DNA of 64,000 nucleotides from CALMFG01 sp963674805 (GTDB lineage Bacteria > Bacillota > Clostridia > Christensenellales > CALMFG01), in assembly GCA_963674805.2 (NCBI GenBank), contig CAXXNY010000005.1:248001-312000 (forward strand), written 5' to 3'. Shown here piece by piece: positions 1 through 9,826 of this stretch (position 1 is the first letter of the stretch; every line of letters starts with the position of its first letter). Below the pieces are notes generated by a model that saw only the letters and a list, made by a program, of their open reading frames with translations, was not told the origin of the DNA and searched no databases. The translations under genes were made by a program, and so were the position numbers.

Positions 1-299
1 TGATACAAAAATTAAACCAAAAAGGAAAGACCATCATTATGATTACCCACAGCATGGACGACCTGGCGCTTTATGCGAAACGGGTTGTGGTGCTGAAATC
101 GGGAAAGGTGGTTTATGACGAAACACCGGAAACCGTGTTTGCAAAAGCGGATGCGCTGATCAGAATGGATTTGGATATTCCGGAGGCGTCAAAAATCGTC
201 AAGGCTTTAAATGAAAAAGGCAAGCAAGTGCCCGACACAATTATCACGATCAATCAGCTCTATGATTACTTGATCGGCCGTATCGGGACTGTGATATAA
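1..299 (+). CDS. ecfA: ECF transporter ATP-binding protein (EcfA), C-terminal part
   Basis: The gene is cut by the left window edge; the reading frame is open from base 3. The visible part has the H-loop segment (TIIMITHSMDD) followed by ALYAKRVVVLKSGKVVYDE, which is the end of an ABC ATPase nucleotide-binding domain, plus a C-terminal extension typical of EcfA. It lies 12 nt upstream of ecfT, so it is one of the two ATPases that energise an energy-coupling-factor importer for vitamins or metals at the cytoplasmic face of the membrane. Walker A, Q-loop and signature lie outside the window. Being directly next to ecfT suggests EcfA2, but A1 versus A2 cannot be decided. Confidence 0.9.
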   Translation, partial: IQKLNQKGKTIIMITHSMDDLALYAKRVVVLKSGKVVYDETPETVFAKADALIRMDLDIPEASKIVKALNEKGKQVPDTIITINQLYDYLIGRIGTVI

Positions 300-311
300 G
301 GCAGGAACAGG

Positions 312-1115
312 ATGCTGAAAAACATTACGCTGGGGCAGTATTTCCCCGGCGACTCGATCATACACCGGCTGGACCCGCGCACGAAAATAACACTGGTTTT
401 TGTGTTTGTTATTATTATATTTTTATTCCAGACATGGACGGGATACGCGGTGATGTATGCGCTGCTGATTATGGCGGTGATTCTGTCCAAAATCAGTTTT
501 GGGCACATCTTAAAAGGATTGAAACCATTGTGGTTCATCATCTTGTTCACGTTTATTTTAAATCTGCTATTTACGAATACAGGGAACGTGATTTTTGAAA
601 TTGGGCGGTTTAAGCTGACAACCGACGGGATTGTCCTTGCCGCGGAGCTTGTATTCAGACTGGTGTTTTTGATTTTAATCACCACGCTTCTCACTTATAC
701 GACTTCGCCGATTCAGCTGACCGACGCGATTGAGCGGATGTTTAAGCCGCTGAATAAAATCGGGTTTCCGGTACATGAACTCGCGATGATGATGACGATT
801 GCGATTCGTTTTATCCCGACTTTGATCGAGGAAACGGACAAGATTATGAAGGCACAGATGGCGCGCGGGGCGGAATTCGACTCCAAGAACATCTTTAAGC
901 GCGCGGTGAATATGGTGCCGCTGCTGGTACCGTTGTTTGTCAGCGCATTCCGCAGAGCGGATGAGCTGGCGTTTGCCATGGAAGCCCGCTGTTACAGCGG
1001 CGGACACGGGCGAACCAAGATGCGCGTGCTGAAACTGCATACCAGAGATTACGTCGTGCTGGTATTGCTGTTGGTCATTGCAGTGCTGCCGGTGGCCGAA
1101 AGAATATGGTTATGA
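312..1115 (+). CDS. ecfT: ECF transporter transmembrane protein EcfT
   Basis: 267 aa, the usual length. EcfT is the membrane scaffold that couples the two EcfA ATPases to exchangeable substrate-binding S components. The N-terminal half has several hydrophobic segments, and the cytoplasmic coupling region carries the two expected short motifs, ARG (in QMARGAEFDS) and ARC (in AMEARCY). It follows ecfA by 12 nt and its TGA overlaps the truA start in an ATGA arrangement, so the three are probably co-transcribed. No S component is in view, which fits a group II (shared) ECF module. Confidence 0.95.
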   Translation: MLKNITLGQYFPGDSIIHRLDPRTKITLVFVFVIIIFLFQTWTGYAVMYALLIMAVILSKISFGHILKGLKPLWFIILFTFILNLLFTNTGNVIFEIGRFKLTTDGIVLAAELVFRLVFLILITTLLTYTTSPIQLTDAIERMFKPLNKIGFPVHELAMMMTIAIRFIPTLIEETDKIMKAQMARGAEFDSKNIFKRAVNMVPLLVPLFVSAFRRADELAFAMEARCYSGGHGRTKMRVLKLHTRDYVVLVLLLVIAVLPVAERIWL

Positions 1116-1873
1116 CAAAGCGGATTAAGCTTGTGATTGAATATGACGGCACGCAGTATGCCGGCTGGCAGGTACAGCCGAACGCAGTGACCGTTCAGGA
1201 GACGATAGAAGGTGCGCTGAAAATGCTGACTAGAGCTGATATCCGCATACACGGCGCTGGGCGTACCGATGCGGGCGTGCATGCGCTGAGGCAGACCGCG
1301 CACTTTGATACAGATGCATCAATACCGCCGGAAAACTTCGCAGCAGCGCTGAATACGCAGCTGCCGCCGGACATCAGGATCAGATCATCAGAGGAAGTCG
1401 CAGATACATTCCATGCCCGGTTCTCGGCGAAGGGGAAGACCTATCAATACGCAATCTATAATTTTCCCGTTGCATCTGCGGTTAAGCGGCTCAACACCTG
1501 TCATGTGAGGGAACCACTGGATGTTTCGGCCATGCAGGCGACGGCAAGGCGCTTTATCGGTACGCATGATTTCAGTGCGTTCTGTGCATCCAATACGGAT
1601 GTGGAGGACAAGGTCAGAAACGTGACGCGGGCGGAGATCACGGCAGACCTGCCGGAGATTCTTTTTACCGTCTCGGGCAACGGTTTTTTATATAATATGG
1701 TGCGGATTATGGCCGGAACGCTGATTGAAGCCGGGCGGCATAAAATAAGCCCGGAACAGACCGGAGAAATCCTGGCCGGGAAAGACCGGACAAAAGCGCC
1801 GTATACGGCACCGGCCCACGGGCTGACGCTGGTTTCGGTCTTATATGACGGAGTAAATGGAAATGCGCAATAA
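1112..1873 (+). CDS. truA: tRNA pseudouridine(38-40) synthase TruA
   Basis: About 253 aa. TruA converts uridines 38-40 in the anticodon stem-loop of many tRNAs to pseudouridine. The catalytic Asp is in the typical GAGRTDAGVHA motif, and the start LVIEYDGTQYAGWQVQPN is characteristic. The ATG at 1112 overlaps the ecfT stop as ATGA; an ATG at 1106 would add two residues and is also possible. The ecfAAT-truA order is common in Bacillota. The 3' end overlaps the following methyltransferase gene by 17 nt. Confidence 0.95.
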   Translation: MTKRIKLVIEYDGTQYAGWQVQPNAVTVQETIEGALKMLTRADIRIHGAGRTDAGVHALRQTAHFDTDASIPPENFAAALNTQLPPDIRIRSSEEVADTFHARFSAKGKTYQYAIYNFPVASAVKRLNTCHVREPLDVSAMQATARRFIGTHDFSAFCASNTDVEDKVRNVTRAEITADLPEILFTVSGNGFLYNMVRIMAGTLIEAGRHKISPEQTGEILAGKDRTKAPYTAPAHGLTLVSVLYDGVNGNAQ

Positions 1874-2474
1874 TGTTCCGGAATATATCGCAGAAAGCGC
1901 TTATAAAGGCTTTAAAGGAAAGATGATTATCGTTCTCATGGGCGTGATGCATAAAAGGATGCATAGGCAGATCGCAGGGCGCATGAACATCCTGCCGGAT
2001 GACCGGATATTGGATATCGGCTGCGGCAGCGGCGAACTCGCAGGATTATTGGCAAAGCAGACGTCCGGACAGGTATCCGGCATTGATTATTCGCCTGATA
2101 TGGTCAAAACGGCGGAAATGAAAAACAAAAAGCCAATCGCACAGGGAAAGATACATATATTACAAGCGTCGGTCTCAAAACTGCCGTTTGATAAGGCCAG
2201 CATCGATAAGGCCGTTGCATTTGAGACTATCCAGTTTTGGCCGGATATTATAGATGATCTGAAAGAAGTAAACCGTGTGCTGACACAATCCGGTGCGCTG
2301 TATATTGCGAACCGGTTCCCGAAGCCGGGGAGCAAATGGTATAATTGGGTGAAGCTGAAGACCGAGGATGATTATCGGGAGGCGCTGATCCGTGCAGGGT
2401 TCAAACGCATTTTGACAGATACAAACACAATGAGAAACATGATTGTGGTTGAAGCATATAAAAATAAAGAATAA
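1857..2474 (+). CDS. class I SAM-dependent methyltransferase
   Basis: 205 aa. It has the SAM-binding motif I ILDIGCGSGEL, an acidic residue after motif II (SGIDYSPDM), and a motif IV/V region (FETIQFWPDII), the layout of UbiE/type-11 methyltransferases. The substrate cannot be read from the sequence. The ATG at 1857 has a GGAG 6 nt upstream within the end of truA, so it is translationally coupled to truA. It is likely the last gene of the ecf-truA transcript. Confidence 0.85.
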   Translation: MEMRNNVPEYIAESAYKGFKGKMIIVLMGVMHKRMHRQIAGRMNILPDDRILDIGCGSGELAGLLAKQTSGQVSGIDYSPDMVKTAEMKNKKPIAQGKIHILQASVSKLPFDKASIDKAVAFETIQFWPDIIDDLKEVNRVLTQSGALYIANRFPKPGSKWYNWVKLKTEDDYREALIRAGFKRILTDTNTMRNMIVVEAYKNKE

Positions 2475-2570
2475 AGATGTTAGTCAATATTTGATTTTTT
2501 GAAGGCACTTTTTACCGGCTTGCAGAGTCAAAGACAGTATTATTCACACGCCGGCAGGAGAAAGTGGCAG

Positions 2571-2599
2571 TTGAAAAAACAGGGGAATTATATTATAGT
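2571..2599 (+). promoter_or_regulatory. sigma-A type promoter upstream of mreB-like gene
   Basis: A -35 box TTGAAA (2571-2576) and -10 box TATAGT (2594-2599) with a 17-nt spacer lie about 70 nt before the mreB-like start. The rest of 2475-2670 shows no gene. Confidence 0.55.
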
Positions 2600-2671
2600 A
2601 GACTGTGGTGTATCAAGAACCAGATACGAAAGCGGTCAATCCAACATGGATAGATGAGGAGCTTGTAATAG

Positions 2672-3715
2672 ATGGCATTGTTTGAATTTAACGATGTAGG
2701 GATAGACCTGGGCACGGCAAGCGTGCTGGTATACGTCAAAGGAAAAGGAATCGTTTTGCGTGAGCCTTCGGTTGTGGCAATTGACCGGATTACCGGAGAA
2801 TTGCTGGCTGTCGGCGAAGACGCAAAAGTCATGCTGGGCAGAACGCCCGGTAATATTATCGCTGTACGTCCTTTAAGGGACGGGGTTATCTCAAACTTTC
2901 ATGATACCGAAAGAATGCTGAGGTATTTTTTAAAGAAAGTTATTGGAAGAAAACTGTTTTTTAAACCGCGCGTGATTGTTTGCGTACCTTCCGGGGTTAC
3001 GGAAGTTGAAAAACGTTCGGTTATTGAAGCGACCGAAGAAGCGGGCGCAAGGCATACCTGCCTGATTGAAGAGCCGATAGCAGCGGCAATCGGAGCGGGC
3101 CTGGATATTGCCTCACCGTACGGCACAATGGTGCTGGATATCGGCGGCGGCACGTCCGACCTTGCCGTACTGGCACTCGGCGGAGCGGTTATCACTGGCA
3201 GTGTGAAATGCGCCGGCGATAAGTTTAATGACGCGATCATTAAATACATGAAGAAAAAGCACAACGTTCTGCTCGGCGAAAGAACCGCCGAGGAGATTAA
3301 AATCAATATCGGCGCGGCATACCCGCGTAAAGAGGAACTCTATATGGAAGTGACCGGCCGGAATATTATTTCCGGTATGCCGAAAACCGTCACGCTGAGT
3401 TCTAATGAAACGATTGAAGCGTTTGAAGAGCCGCTGAGTATTATCTTGGACACCATTCACAATGTGCTTGAACAGACGCCGCCTGAGCTGGCTTCTGATA
3501 TTGCGGAGAACGGTATCTGCATGACCGGAGGCGGATCGCTGCTTTACGGCCTTGACAGGCTGCTGACCGAAAAAACGCATGCGCCGTGTTATGTGGCGGA
3601 AGATGCAATTTCTTGTGTCGCAATCGGAACGGGTAAAGCGCTGGAGGACATTGAAATATACTCTTCCGGAGCGGTTTATGATTACCGCCGCGGCGATTAT
3701 TATCAACGGTTTTAA
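2672..3715 (+). CDS. MreB/Mbl-type rod-shape actin homologue
   Basis: 347 aa, the normal MreB length. MreB forms membrane-associated filaments that guide peptidoglycan synthesis along the cell cylinder. The phosphate-1 loop (GIDLGTAS, near residue 10), phosphate-2 loop (LDIGGGTSDLAVL, near 154) and adenosine motif (TGGGSLLYGL, near 284) are all present. It is alone rather than with mreCD, as is common for Mbl or MreBH paralogues, so the exact paralogue is not assigned. A GAGGAG lies 13 nt before the ATG, a rather long spacing. A hairpin terminator follows. Confidence 0.93.
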   Translation: MALFEFNDVGIDLGTASVLVYVKGKGIVLREPSVVAIDRITGELLAVGEDAKVMLGRTPGNIIAVRPLRDGVISNFHDTERMLRYFLKKVIGRKLFFKPRVIVCVPSGVTEVEKRSVIEATEEAGARHTCLIEEPIAAAIGAGLDIASPYGTMVLDIGGGTSDLAVLALGGAVITGSVKCAGDKFNDAIIKYMKKKHNVLLGERTAEEIKINIGAAYPRKEELYMEVTGRNIISGMPKTVTLSSNETIEAFEEPLSIILDTIHNVLEQTPPELASDIAENGICMTGGGSLLYGLDRLLTEKTHAPCYVAEDAISCVAIGTGKALEDIEIYSSGAVYDYRRGDYYQRF

Positions 3716-3741
3716 CAGGTGAATACGTAATTGGAAACAAG

Positions 3742-3776
3742 ACCAATGCTTAAACGGCCTTGGTCTTTTGTATTTT
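3742..3776 (+). terminator. rho-independent terminator after mreB-like gene
   Basis: A hairpin with arms AAGACCAA and TTGGTCTT is followed by a T-rich tail, between the mreB-like stop and the LCP gene. Confidence 0.7.
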
Positions 3777-3795
3777 TTAAGTTAAGAGGGGCGTC

Positions 3796-4872
3796 ATGAA
3801 CCGCAGAAAAAACATCATTACCCTGTTGATTATTATGCTCGCGTGCCTGATTGTGATGGCCGGCGTTTGCGTGTCCTTTATGCTGGATATCACGCGGACC
3901 GTGATTGATGATCCGCTTTCGGCATTTGAACCGCAGCGCACGCAGGAAATCAGCAGTATAACGGCTGAGCCGGTTTCGGAAGACGCTCCCGCGACACCGG
4001 CGCCGGTTCCGCATGATGTGGATTATAACGGTGTCTTATACAATAAACAAACGGGTTATGTGAACATTGTATTGCTTGGTTTTGATGATATGCAGGACAG
4101 GGAAGACGACGGCAGCAATACGGATTCGATCATGGTATTTAAAATCAACATGGAAAACGGTGCGATCGATATTATCTCAATCCCGCGTGATACATGGACA
4201 AAAGTCAATGAGTACGACAAAAAGGGAAATTTAGAATACACTTATAACACAAAAATCAACGCAGCATACTCGGCAGCGGCGCGAAAGAGCGACCGCTATG
4301 ATAATGCGCTGACGGCGATTGAAAATCTGCTTGAGCCGGGGGACCAGATTGATCTGGATATCGATTATTACTGCTCGATCGATATTAAGGATATACCCAA
4401 GCTCGCGGATGCTGTAGGCGGCGTAAAAGTCACGCTGGAATATAATGTGCCTAATGTGGGAAACAAAGGCGATACGGTTACGCTGACCGGTAAGAATGCC
4501 CAGTATTATCTTAGAGACAGAAGCACAGGCAGCGGTGATATTACGCGCGGCGTGCGGCATGAGAAATTTATGATAGCGCTGGCCAAGCGCATAAAGGAAA
4601 TGGGCGGAAAACAGGCGGCGCTTGCGCTTTATGACGACATGCTCCGGTACTTAACCACCAACCTCAGTATTGAACAGATTGCGGCATTAGCGACTCTGCT
4701 GGACAAAATCAACACGGATGAGATGAAGATGCATACTTTGCCGGGTAAGATCGGCAGCGCGTCTTATGAGCGGCCGGGCAGCCACTTCGGAGAACGCAGA
4801 AGCGTCTATCTGGCGGACACACCAGCGCTGACGCAAATGATTTTAGATATCTATTATGAGCCGGTGAATTAG
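3796..4872 (+). CDS. LytR-CpsA-Psr (LCP) family cell-wall ligase
   Basis: 358 aa. LCP proteins transfer undecaprenyl-linked glycopolymers (teichoic acids, capsule) to peptidoglycan outside the cell. There is one N-terminal membrane anchor (residues about 7-32), a linker rich in Pro/Ala/Glu, then the LCP domain with NIVLLGFDD, the DSIMVF acidic motif, SIPRDTW and the late Arg motif DITRGVRHEKFM. The ATG is preceded by AGAGGGG. It stands alone after an mreB-like gene, which fits a cell-envelope role. Confidence 0.92.
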   Translation: MNRRKNIITLLIIMLACLIVMAGVCVSFMLDITRTVIDDPLSAFEPQRTQEISSITAEPVSEDAPATPAPVPHDVDYNGVLYNKQTGYVNIVLLGFDDMQDREDDGSNTDSIMVFKINMENGAIDIISIPRDTWTKVNEYDKKGNLEYTYNTKINAAYSAAARKSDRYDNALTAIENLLEPGDQIDLDIDYYCSIDIKDIPKLADAVGGVKVTLEYNVPNVGNKGDTVTLTGKNAQYYLRDRSTGSGDITRGVRHEKFMIALAKRIKEMGGKQAALALYDDMLRYLTTNLSIEQIAALATLLDKINTDEMKMHTLPGKIGSASYERPGSHFGERRSVYLADTPALTQMILDIYYEPVN

Positions 4873-4976
4873 CAAATGTTATATAATATGTAATATTTAT
4901 ATATAAATTTTGTATATTCACATGCGGCATAATATGATATAATTCTAGTGTAATTTAAAAAAAAGGAGAGCAGAAC

Positions 4977-6060
4977 ATGAAAAAAGTTTTAGTTATTGTG
5001 CTGATAGTAGCAATGCTTTCTGCCGGCGTAGTTGGCTGCAGCTGTGGCGGCGGCGGCAAGGGTGACTCTTATGAAGTCGCAATGATTACAGACGCAGGCG
5101 ACATTGATGACAAGTCCTTTAACCAGGGTACTTGGGAAGGTATTGTTGATTACGCTAAAGAAAACGACAAGACTTATAAATATTATAAGCCGACCGAAGT
5201 TTCGACAAATGCGTATGTAGCAGCGATCGATCTTGCGGTACAGGGCGGCGCGAAGGTTATTGTAACGCCTGGATTCCTATTTGAATCTGCTGTTTATGTT
5301 GCTCAGGATAAATATCCTGATGTACATTTCATTCTTCTTGATGGAACTCCGCATGACGAAGCGTATGAAAACTTCAAAACTGGCGACAATACTTATGCCT
5401 TTACCTTTGCTGAACAGCAAGTTGGCTTCTTGGCGGGCTATGCGGCAGTAAAAGAAGGTTATACCAAAATTGGTTATATGGGGCGGCATGGCTGTTCCTG
5501 CGGTTGTCCGTTATGGCTATGGGTTCGTTCAGGGTGCTGAATATGCGGCTCAAGAACTTGGACTGGCTTCTGTTGACTTGAAATATCACTATACAGGCGA
5601 CTTTGAAGCAACACCGAAAAACCAGACCACTGCTGCAACATGGTTTAACGACGGCACAGAAGTTATTTTCGCTGCCGGCGGTAAAGTTGGTAACTCTGTT
5701 ATGACTGCTGCTGAAACAGCAGGCGCAAAGGTTATCGGCGTTGACGTTGACCAGTCTGTTGAATCAGACAGCGTTATCTTCTCCGCGATGAAAGCTTTAG
5801 CGCTTTCTGTTCAGGCTGGATTAGACGGTCACTTTAACGGCAGCTTCAAGGGCGGCGTTTCTGAAGTCCTTGATATCACCACAAACGGCGTTTCACTTTC
5901 GATGGATACAGCTAAGCTGGAAAACTTCTCACAAGCTGATTATGAAGCGCTTGTTGAAAAGTTGAAGACTGATACCAACCTGGTTGTTTTAGACGATACC
6001 GGAGCTGATAGTGCAGCAGATTTGCCAGTTTCGATCGTTACAGTTACAATCGTTGAATAA
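4977..6060 (+). pseudogene. BMP-family nucleoside-binding lipoprotein, frameshifted by one extra G
   Basis: This is the substrate-binding lipoprotein of a nucleoside ABC importer (BMP/Med family, about 360 aa). A signal peptide ends in a lipobox (AGVVGC, Cys21). The sequence reads normally to IGYMG, then shifts frame; the correct continuation GGMAVPAVVRYGYGF is in another frame. The G run at 5480-5483 has four Gs; three would restore one continuous protein. The total length, 361 codons plus one base, agrees. Both halves are otherwise intact, and the importer genes downstream are intact, so a sequencing error or a very recent mutation is more likely than an old pseudogene. A GGAG lies before the ATG. 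Confidence 0.85.
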
Positions 6061-6087
6061 TCATATCTGATATGATTTAACGTATAA

Positions 6088-6116
6088 AGGGCGTGCGTCA
6101 GCACGTCCTTTTTCAT
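6088..6116 (+). terminator. hairpin terminator/attenuator between BMP gene and ATPase gene
   Basis: An inverted repeat (AAGGGCGTGC loop GTCA GCACGTCCTT) followed by T-rich sequence. It would reduce transcription from the abundant binding-protein gene into the transporter genes, as is common for ABC operons. Confidence 0.7.
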
Positions 6117-6214
6117 TTTATCAATGCGTTTTTTAATTTATATTTGTATTAAATTATGGTATGATAAAAAAAATAATTCTTTAAAAAAATCACCAGTTAG
6201 AATGGAGGTTTGTT

Positions 6215-7744
6215 TTGGATTACGTTATTGAGATGCTAGGCATCACAAAAGAGTTTCCAGGCATTATCGCGAATGACAATGTATCACTGCAACTGAAGCG
6301 TGGTGAAATTCATGCGCTGCTTGGAGAGAACGGAGCCGGCAAGTCAACATTGATGAGTATTCTTTTCGGGCTGTATAAACCGGAGAGCGGCATCATCAAG
6401 AAGAACGGAGAACAAATACACATCAGCAATCCAAACGATGCGAACGATTATGGAATCGGAATGGTGCATCAGCATTTTAAGTTAGTACATAACTTTACGG
6501 TGCTTGAGAACATTATTCTTGGTGTCGAAACCGTTAAACATGGTTTTTTGGAAATGGACAGCGTTCGTGAAAAAGTGGTAGAGCTCAGCAAGAAATACGG
6601 GTTGTTTGTTGATCCGGACGCGCTGATATCCGACATTACGGTAGGGATGCAGCAGCGTGTTGAAATCTTAAAGATGCTGTACCGTGATAATGAAATCTTG
6701 ATTCTTGACGAGCCGACAGCCATGCTGACACCTCAGGAAATCACAGAGCTGATGGAGATTATGCGCGGGCTTAAAAAAGAAGGCAAGTCGATTCTGTTTA
6801 TCACGCATAAACTTGAAGAAATCAAGATGGTGGCAGACCGTTGTACCATCTTAAGAAAAGGGAAATACATTGATACTTTAGACGTTGCGAAAGCGACAAA
6901 AGAAGTGTTGTCCGAACTCATGGTTGGCCGTAAAGTGAGTTTCACCGTCGATAAAGCGCCGATGAAACTTGGTGAAACCGTGCTTGAGGTTAAAGGTTTA
7001 ACAGTGATGTCGAAATTGGCACACAAAAATATCGTCAACAATGTCACCTTTAACGTCAAACAGGGCGAAATTGTCTGTATTGCCGGTATCGACGGCAACG
7101 GGCAGTCTGATCTGGTATACGCCCTAACAGGACTGGAAGATATCACTTCCGGGGAGATCCTGTTTAACGGACAGAACATTACTCATGCGAAAATCAGGGA
7201 ACGCAGCAATGCGGGGATGTCGCATATTCCGGAAGACAGGCATCGTTATGGTTTGATTTTAGACTACAGCCTGGCAAAAAATTTGGTGCTCCAAAGTTAT
7301 TTTAAAGAGCAGTTCCAGAAAAACGGATTTTTAAATTTTAAAGCGATTAACGAATATGCGGATAAGCTGATTGAAAAGTTTGATATTCGCAGCGGACAGG
7401 GCGGGCGGACACCTGCGCGCAGTATGTCCGGCGGAAATCAGCAGAAAGCGATTGTCGCCCGGGAAATCGACCGCGATCCGGATTTGCTGGTGGCCGTGCA
7501 GCCGACCCGTGGATTGGACGTCGGCGCAATCGAATATATTCACAAACAACTGGTGGATCAGCGTGACCGCGGTAAGGCGGTGCTGCTGGTTTCACTTGAA
7601 CTCGAAGAAGTCATGAATGTCAGCGACCGGATTTTAGTTATTTATGAAGGCGAACTGGTTGCAGACCTTGACCCAGGAAAGACAACTCTTCAGGAACTCG
7701 GACTGTATATGTCCGGTGCGAAAAGAGAGGAGCGTGTAGGATGA
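6215..7744 (+). CDS. nucleoside ABC transporter, tandem ATPase (RbsA/YufO-like)
   Basis: 509 aa with two ABC domains in one chain. The first has a canonical Walker A (GENGAGKST, near residue 38), Walker B LILDEPTAMLTP and a degenerate signature (VGMQQR). The second has a degenerate Walker A (GIDGNGQSD) and a good signature (MSGGNQQKAIVARE), the usual asymmetry in this subfamily. The start is TTG at 6215 after a GGAGG. It overlaps the first permease by 4 nt. Together with the BMP lipoprotein and the two permeases it forms an importer for purine or pyrimidine nucleosides. Confidence 0.93.
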   Translation: MDYVIEMLGITKEFPGIIANDNVSLQLKRGEIHALLGENGAGKSTLMSILFGLYKPESGIIKKNGEQIHISNPNDANDYGIGMVHQHFKLVHNFTVLENIILGVETVKHGFLEMDSVREKVVELSKKYGLFVDPDALISDITVGMQQRVEILKMLYRDNEILILDEPTAMLTPQEITELMEIMRGLKKEGKSILFITHKLEEIKMVADRCTILRKGKYIDTLDVAKATKEVLSELMVGRKVSFTVDKAPMKLGETVLEVKGLTVMSKLAHKNIVNNVTFNVKQGEIVCIAGIDGNGQSDLVYALTGLEDITSGEILFNGQNITHAKIRERSNAGMSHIPEDRHRYGLILDYSLAKNLVLQSYFKEQFQKNGFLNFKAINEYADKLIEKFDIRSGQGGRTPARSMSGGNQQKAIVAREIDRDPDLLVAVQPTRGLDVGAIEYIHKQLVDQRDRGKAVLLVSLELEEVMNVSDRILVIYEGELVADLDPGKTTLQELGLYMSGAKREERVG

Positions 7745-8874
7745 AGAAATTCGTACAATGGATAAAAACACCGAGCTTCTCAAGCGTTACTGCCTCCTTA
7801 GTCGCCATCATCTTCGGGCTGCTGTTCGGACTGGTTATCTTATTGATTACCAATCCGGCACAGGCGTTTCCGGGATTTTGGACGATTCTTTCCGGCGGAT
7901 TCATCGGCGGTGCGCAAGGCACGGGCAACGTGCTCTATACGGCGACTCCGCTGATTTTAACCGGGCTATCGGTCGGCTTTGCGTTTAAAACCGGCTTATT
8001 CAATATCGGGGCATCCGGACAGCTGATTGTCGGCGCTTTTGTTGGCGTCTATATCGGTATCATGTTTCCGGCGCTTGGTGCGGCGCACTGGGTGGTCGGG
8101 CTCCTGGCTGCGATGATTGCCGGGGCGATTTGGGCGATTGTGCCTGGTGTCTTAAAGGCTTTCTTCAATGTGCATGAGGTTATCTCGTGTATCATGATGA
8201 ACTATATCGGGATGTATCTGGTCAATATGCTGATCGTCGATTCGCCGATTTATGATAAACTGAAAAGCCAGACGCTTCCAATCCAACCATCAGCAGTAAT
8301 ACCTAAACTGGGAATGAATAAGCTGTTCCCTGGTTCAAGCGTTAACGCCGGATTTATCATTGCCATCGTTGTTGTGGTGATTATTTACTTCGTTTTGAAT
8401 AAAACAGTCTTCGGATACGAATTAATCGCCTGCGGGCATAATCAGGATGCATCGCAATATGCCGGAATCAACGCGAAACGGAATGTTGTACTGGCGATGG
8501 TGATTGCGGGCGCTTTAGCCGGAACAGGCGGCGGACTGATTTATCTGGCGGGCGCGGGCAAATATATCCGTGTTATTGACGTGCTGGCGTCGGAGGGCTT
8601 TATGGGCATACCGATTGCCCTGCTGGGGCTGTCAAACCCCATAGGCGTTTTCTTTGCCGCAATATTTATCGGCTATATTACCATCGGCGGCTTTTATATG
8701 CAACTGTATAATTTCGTCCCCGAGATTATTGACATTATCATCGCGATTATCATCTACTTCAGTGCCTTTGCTTTGATGGTGAAATCAGTCATTGGATACT
8801 TTATCAAACGTAAGGAAAAAAGCAAATTACCCGATCATGAGGATGCACTGAAAGGAGGCGAGCAGAATGAATAG
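7741..8874 (+). CDS. nucleoside ABC transporter permease 1 (YufP-like)
   Basis: 377 aa, a polytopic membrane protein with about ten hydrophobic segments and the BPD_transp_2 pattern (GLSVGFAFKTGLFNIGASGQ; LAGTGGGLIYLAGAGKYI). It is the larger of the paired permeases of BMP-type nucleoside importers. Its start overlaps the ATPase stop (ATGA) and its end overlaps the next permease by 8 nt, so the three are translationally coupled. The charged C-terminal tail (KRKEKSKLPDHED) is cytoplasmic. Confidence 0.92.
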   Translation: MKKFVQWIKTPSFSSVTASLVAIIFGLLFGLVILLITNPAQAFPGFWTILSGGFIGGAQGTGNVLYTATPLILTGLSVGFAFKTGLFNIGASGQLIVGAFVGVYIGIMFPALGAAHWVVGLLAAMIAGAIWAIVPGVLKAFFNVHEVISCIMMNYIGMYLVNMLIVDSPIYDKLKSQTLPIQPSAVIPKLGMNKLFPGSSVNAGFIIAIVVVVIIYFVLNKTVFGYELIACGHNQDASQYAGINAKRNVVLAMVIAGALAGTGGGLIYLAGAGKYIRVIDVLASEGFMGIPIALLGLSNPIGVFFAAIFIGYITIGGFYMQLYNFVPEIIDIIIAIIIYFSAFALMVKSVIGYFIKRKEKSKLPDHEDALKGGEQNE

Positions 8875-9820
8875 CTTGTATTTTCTGGTTCAGCAGACGA
8901 TGTTCTTCTCCATCCCGCTGTTGGTCGTTGCACTCGGCGCATTGTTCTCGGAGCGAAGCGGGGTTGTTAACATTGCACTCGAAGGTATCATGGTTATGGG
9001 GGCATTCACCAGCATCTTCACGATCAGCGCCCTGCAAAATGTGATGAGCGGGCAGCTGCTGCTGATTATCGCGATTGTGGTCGCGGCCGTTACAGGCGCT
9101 GTTTTCTCTCTGCTGCATGCATATGCATCCGTCAACATGAAGGCTGATCAGGTTATCAGCGGGACAGCATTGAATATGTTTGCACCGGCGTTTGCGATTT
9201 TCATCGCCCGTATGATTCAGGGAACAAAGGATATTAATTTTTATAACTCGTTCAGAATCCCCAGCGTACCGCTGTTAGGGAAAATACCGGTAATCGGGCC
9301 ACTGCTTTTTCAAAACGCATACATTACGACCTACCTGGGCATCATCATCTTATTTGTATCGGCAATCATTCTGTACAAAACACGGTTCGGGCTGCGTTTG
9401 CGTTCCTGCGGTGAACATCCCCAGGCGGCGGATTCAGTCGGGATCAATGTCTATCATATGCGTTATGCCGGCGTTATTATTTCGGGCGCACTCGCAGGAT
9501 TAGGTGGACTGATTTTTGTGGTGCCGACATCAACCGCGTTCAGCGCAACCGTATCCGGCTATGGATTCCTGGCACTGGCGGTGCTCATCTTTGGACAATG
9601 GAAACCGTACCGGATTTTATTCGCGGCGTTTTTCTTTGGATTCATGTCCACGATATCGGCCGCATATTCTGGTTTGCCGCTGATAAAAGACCTTGATATC
9701 TCAAATGGCGTATACAAGATGATTCCGTATATCGCTACATTAATCGTTCTGGCGCTTTCGTCCAAGAATTCTCAGGCACCGAAAGCAGAAGGCCAGCCGT
9801 ACGATGTTGGGAAGAGGTAG
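8867..9820 (+). CDS. nucleoside ABC transporter permease 2 (YufQ-like)
   Basis: 317 aa, about nine membrane segments. It has the partner-permease signatures ALFSERSGVVNIALEGIMVMGAF near the N terminus and SGALAGLGGLIFV in the second half. It pairs with the previous permease to form the translocation channel. The ATG at 8867 follows AAAGGAGGCGAGCAG inside the upstream gene. Thymidine kinase follows 6 nt later, linking import with phosphorylation of the imported nucleoside. Confidence 0.92.
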   Translation: MNSLYFLVQQTMFFSIPLLVVALGALFSERSGVVNIALEGIMVMGAFTSIFTISALQNVMSGQLLLIIAIVVAAVTGAVFSLLHAYASVNMKADQVISGTALNMFAPAFAIFIARMIQGTKDINFYNSFRIPSVPLLGKIPVIGPLLFQNAYITTYLGIIILFVSAIILYKTRFGLRLRSCGEHPQAADSVGINVYHMRYAGVIISGALAGLGGLIFVVPTSTAFSATVSGYGFLALAVLIFGQWKPYRILFAAFFFGFMSTISAAYSGLPLIKDLDISNGVYKMIPYIATLIVLALSSKNSQAPKAEGQPYDVGKR

Positions 9821-9826
9821 GAACTT

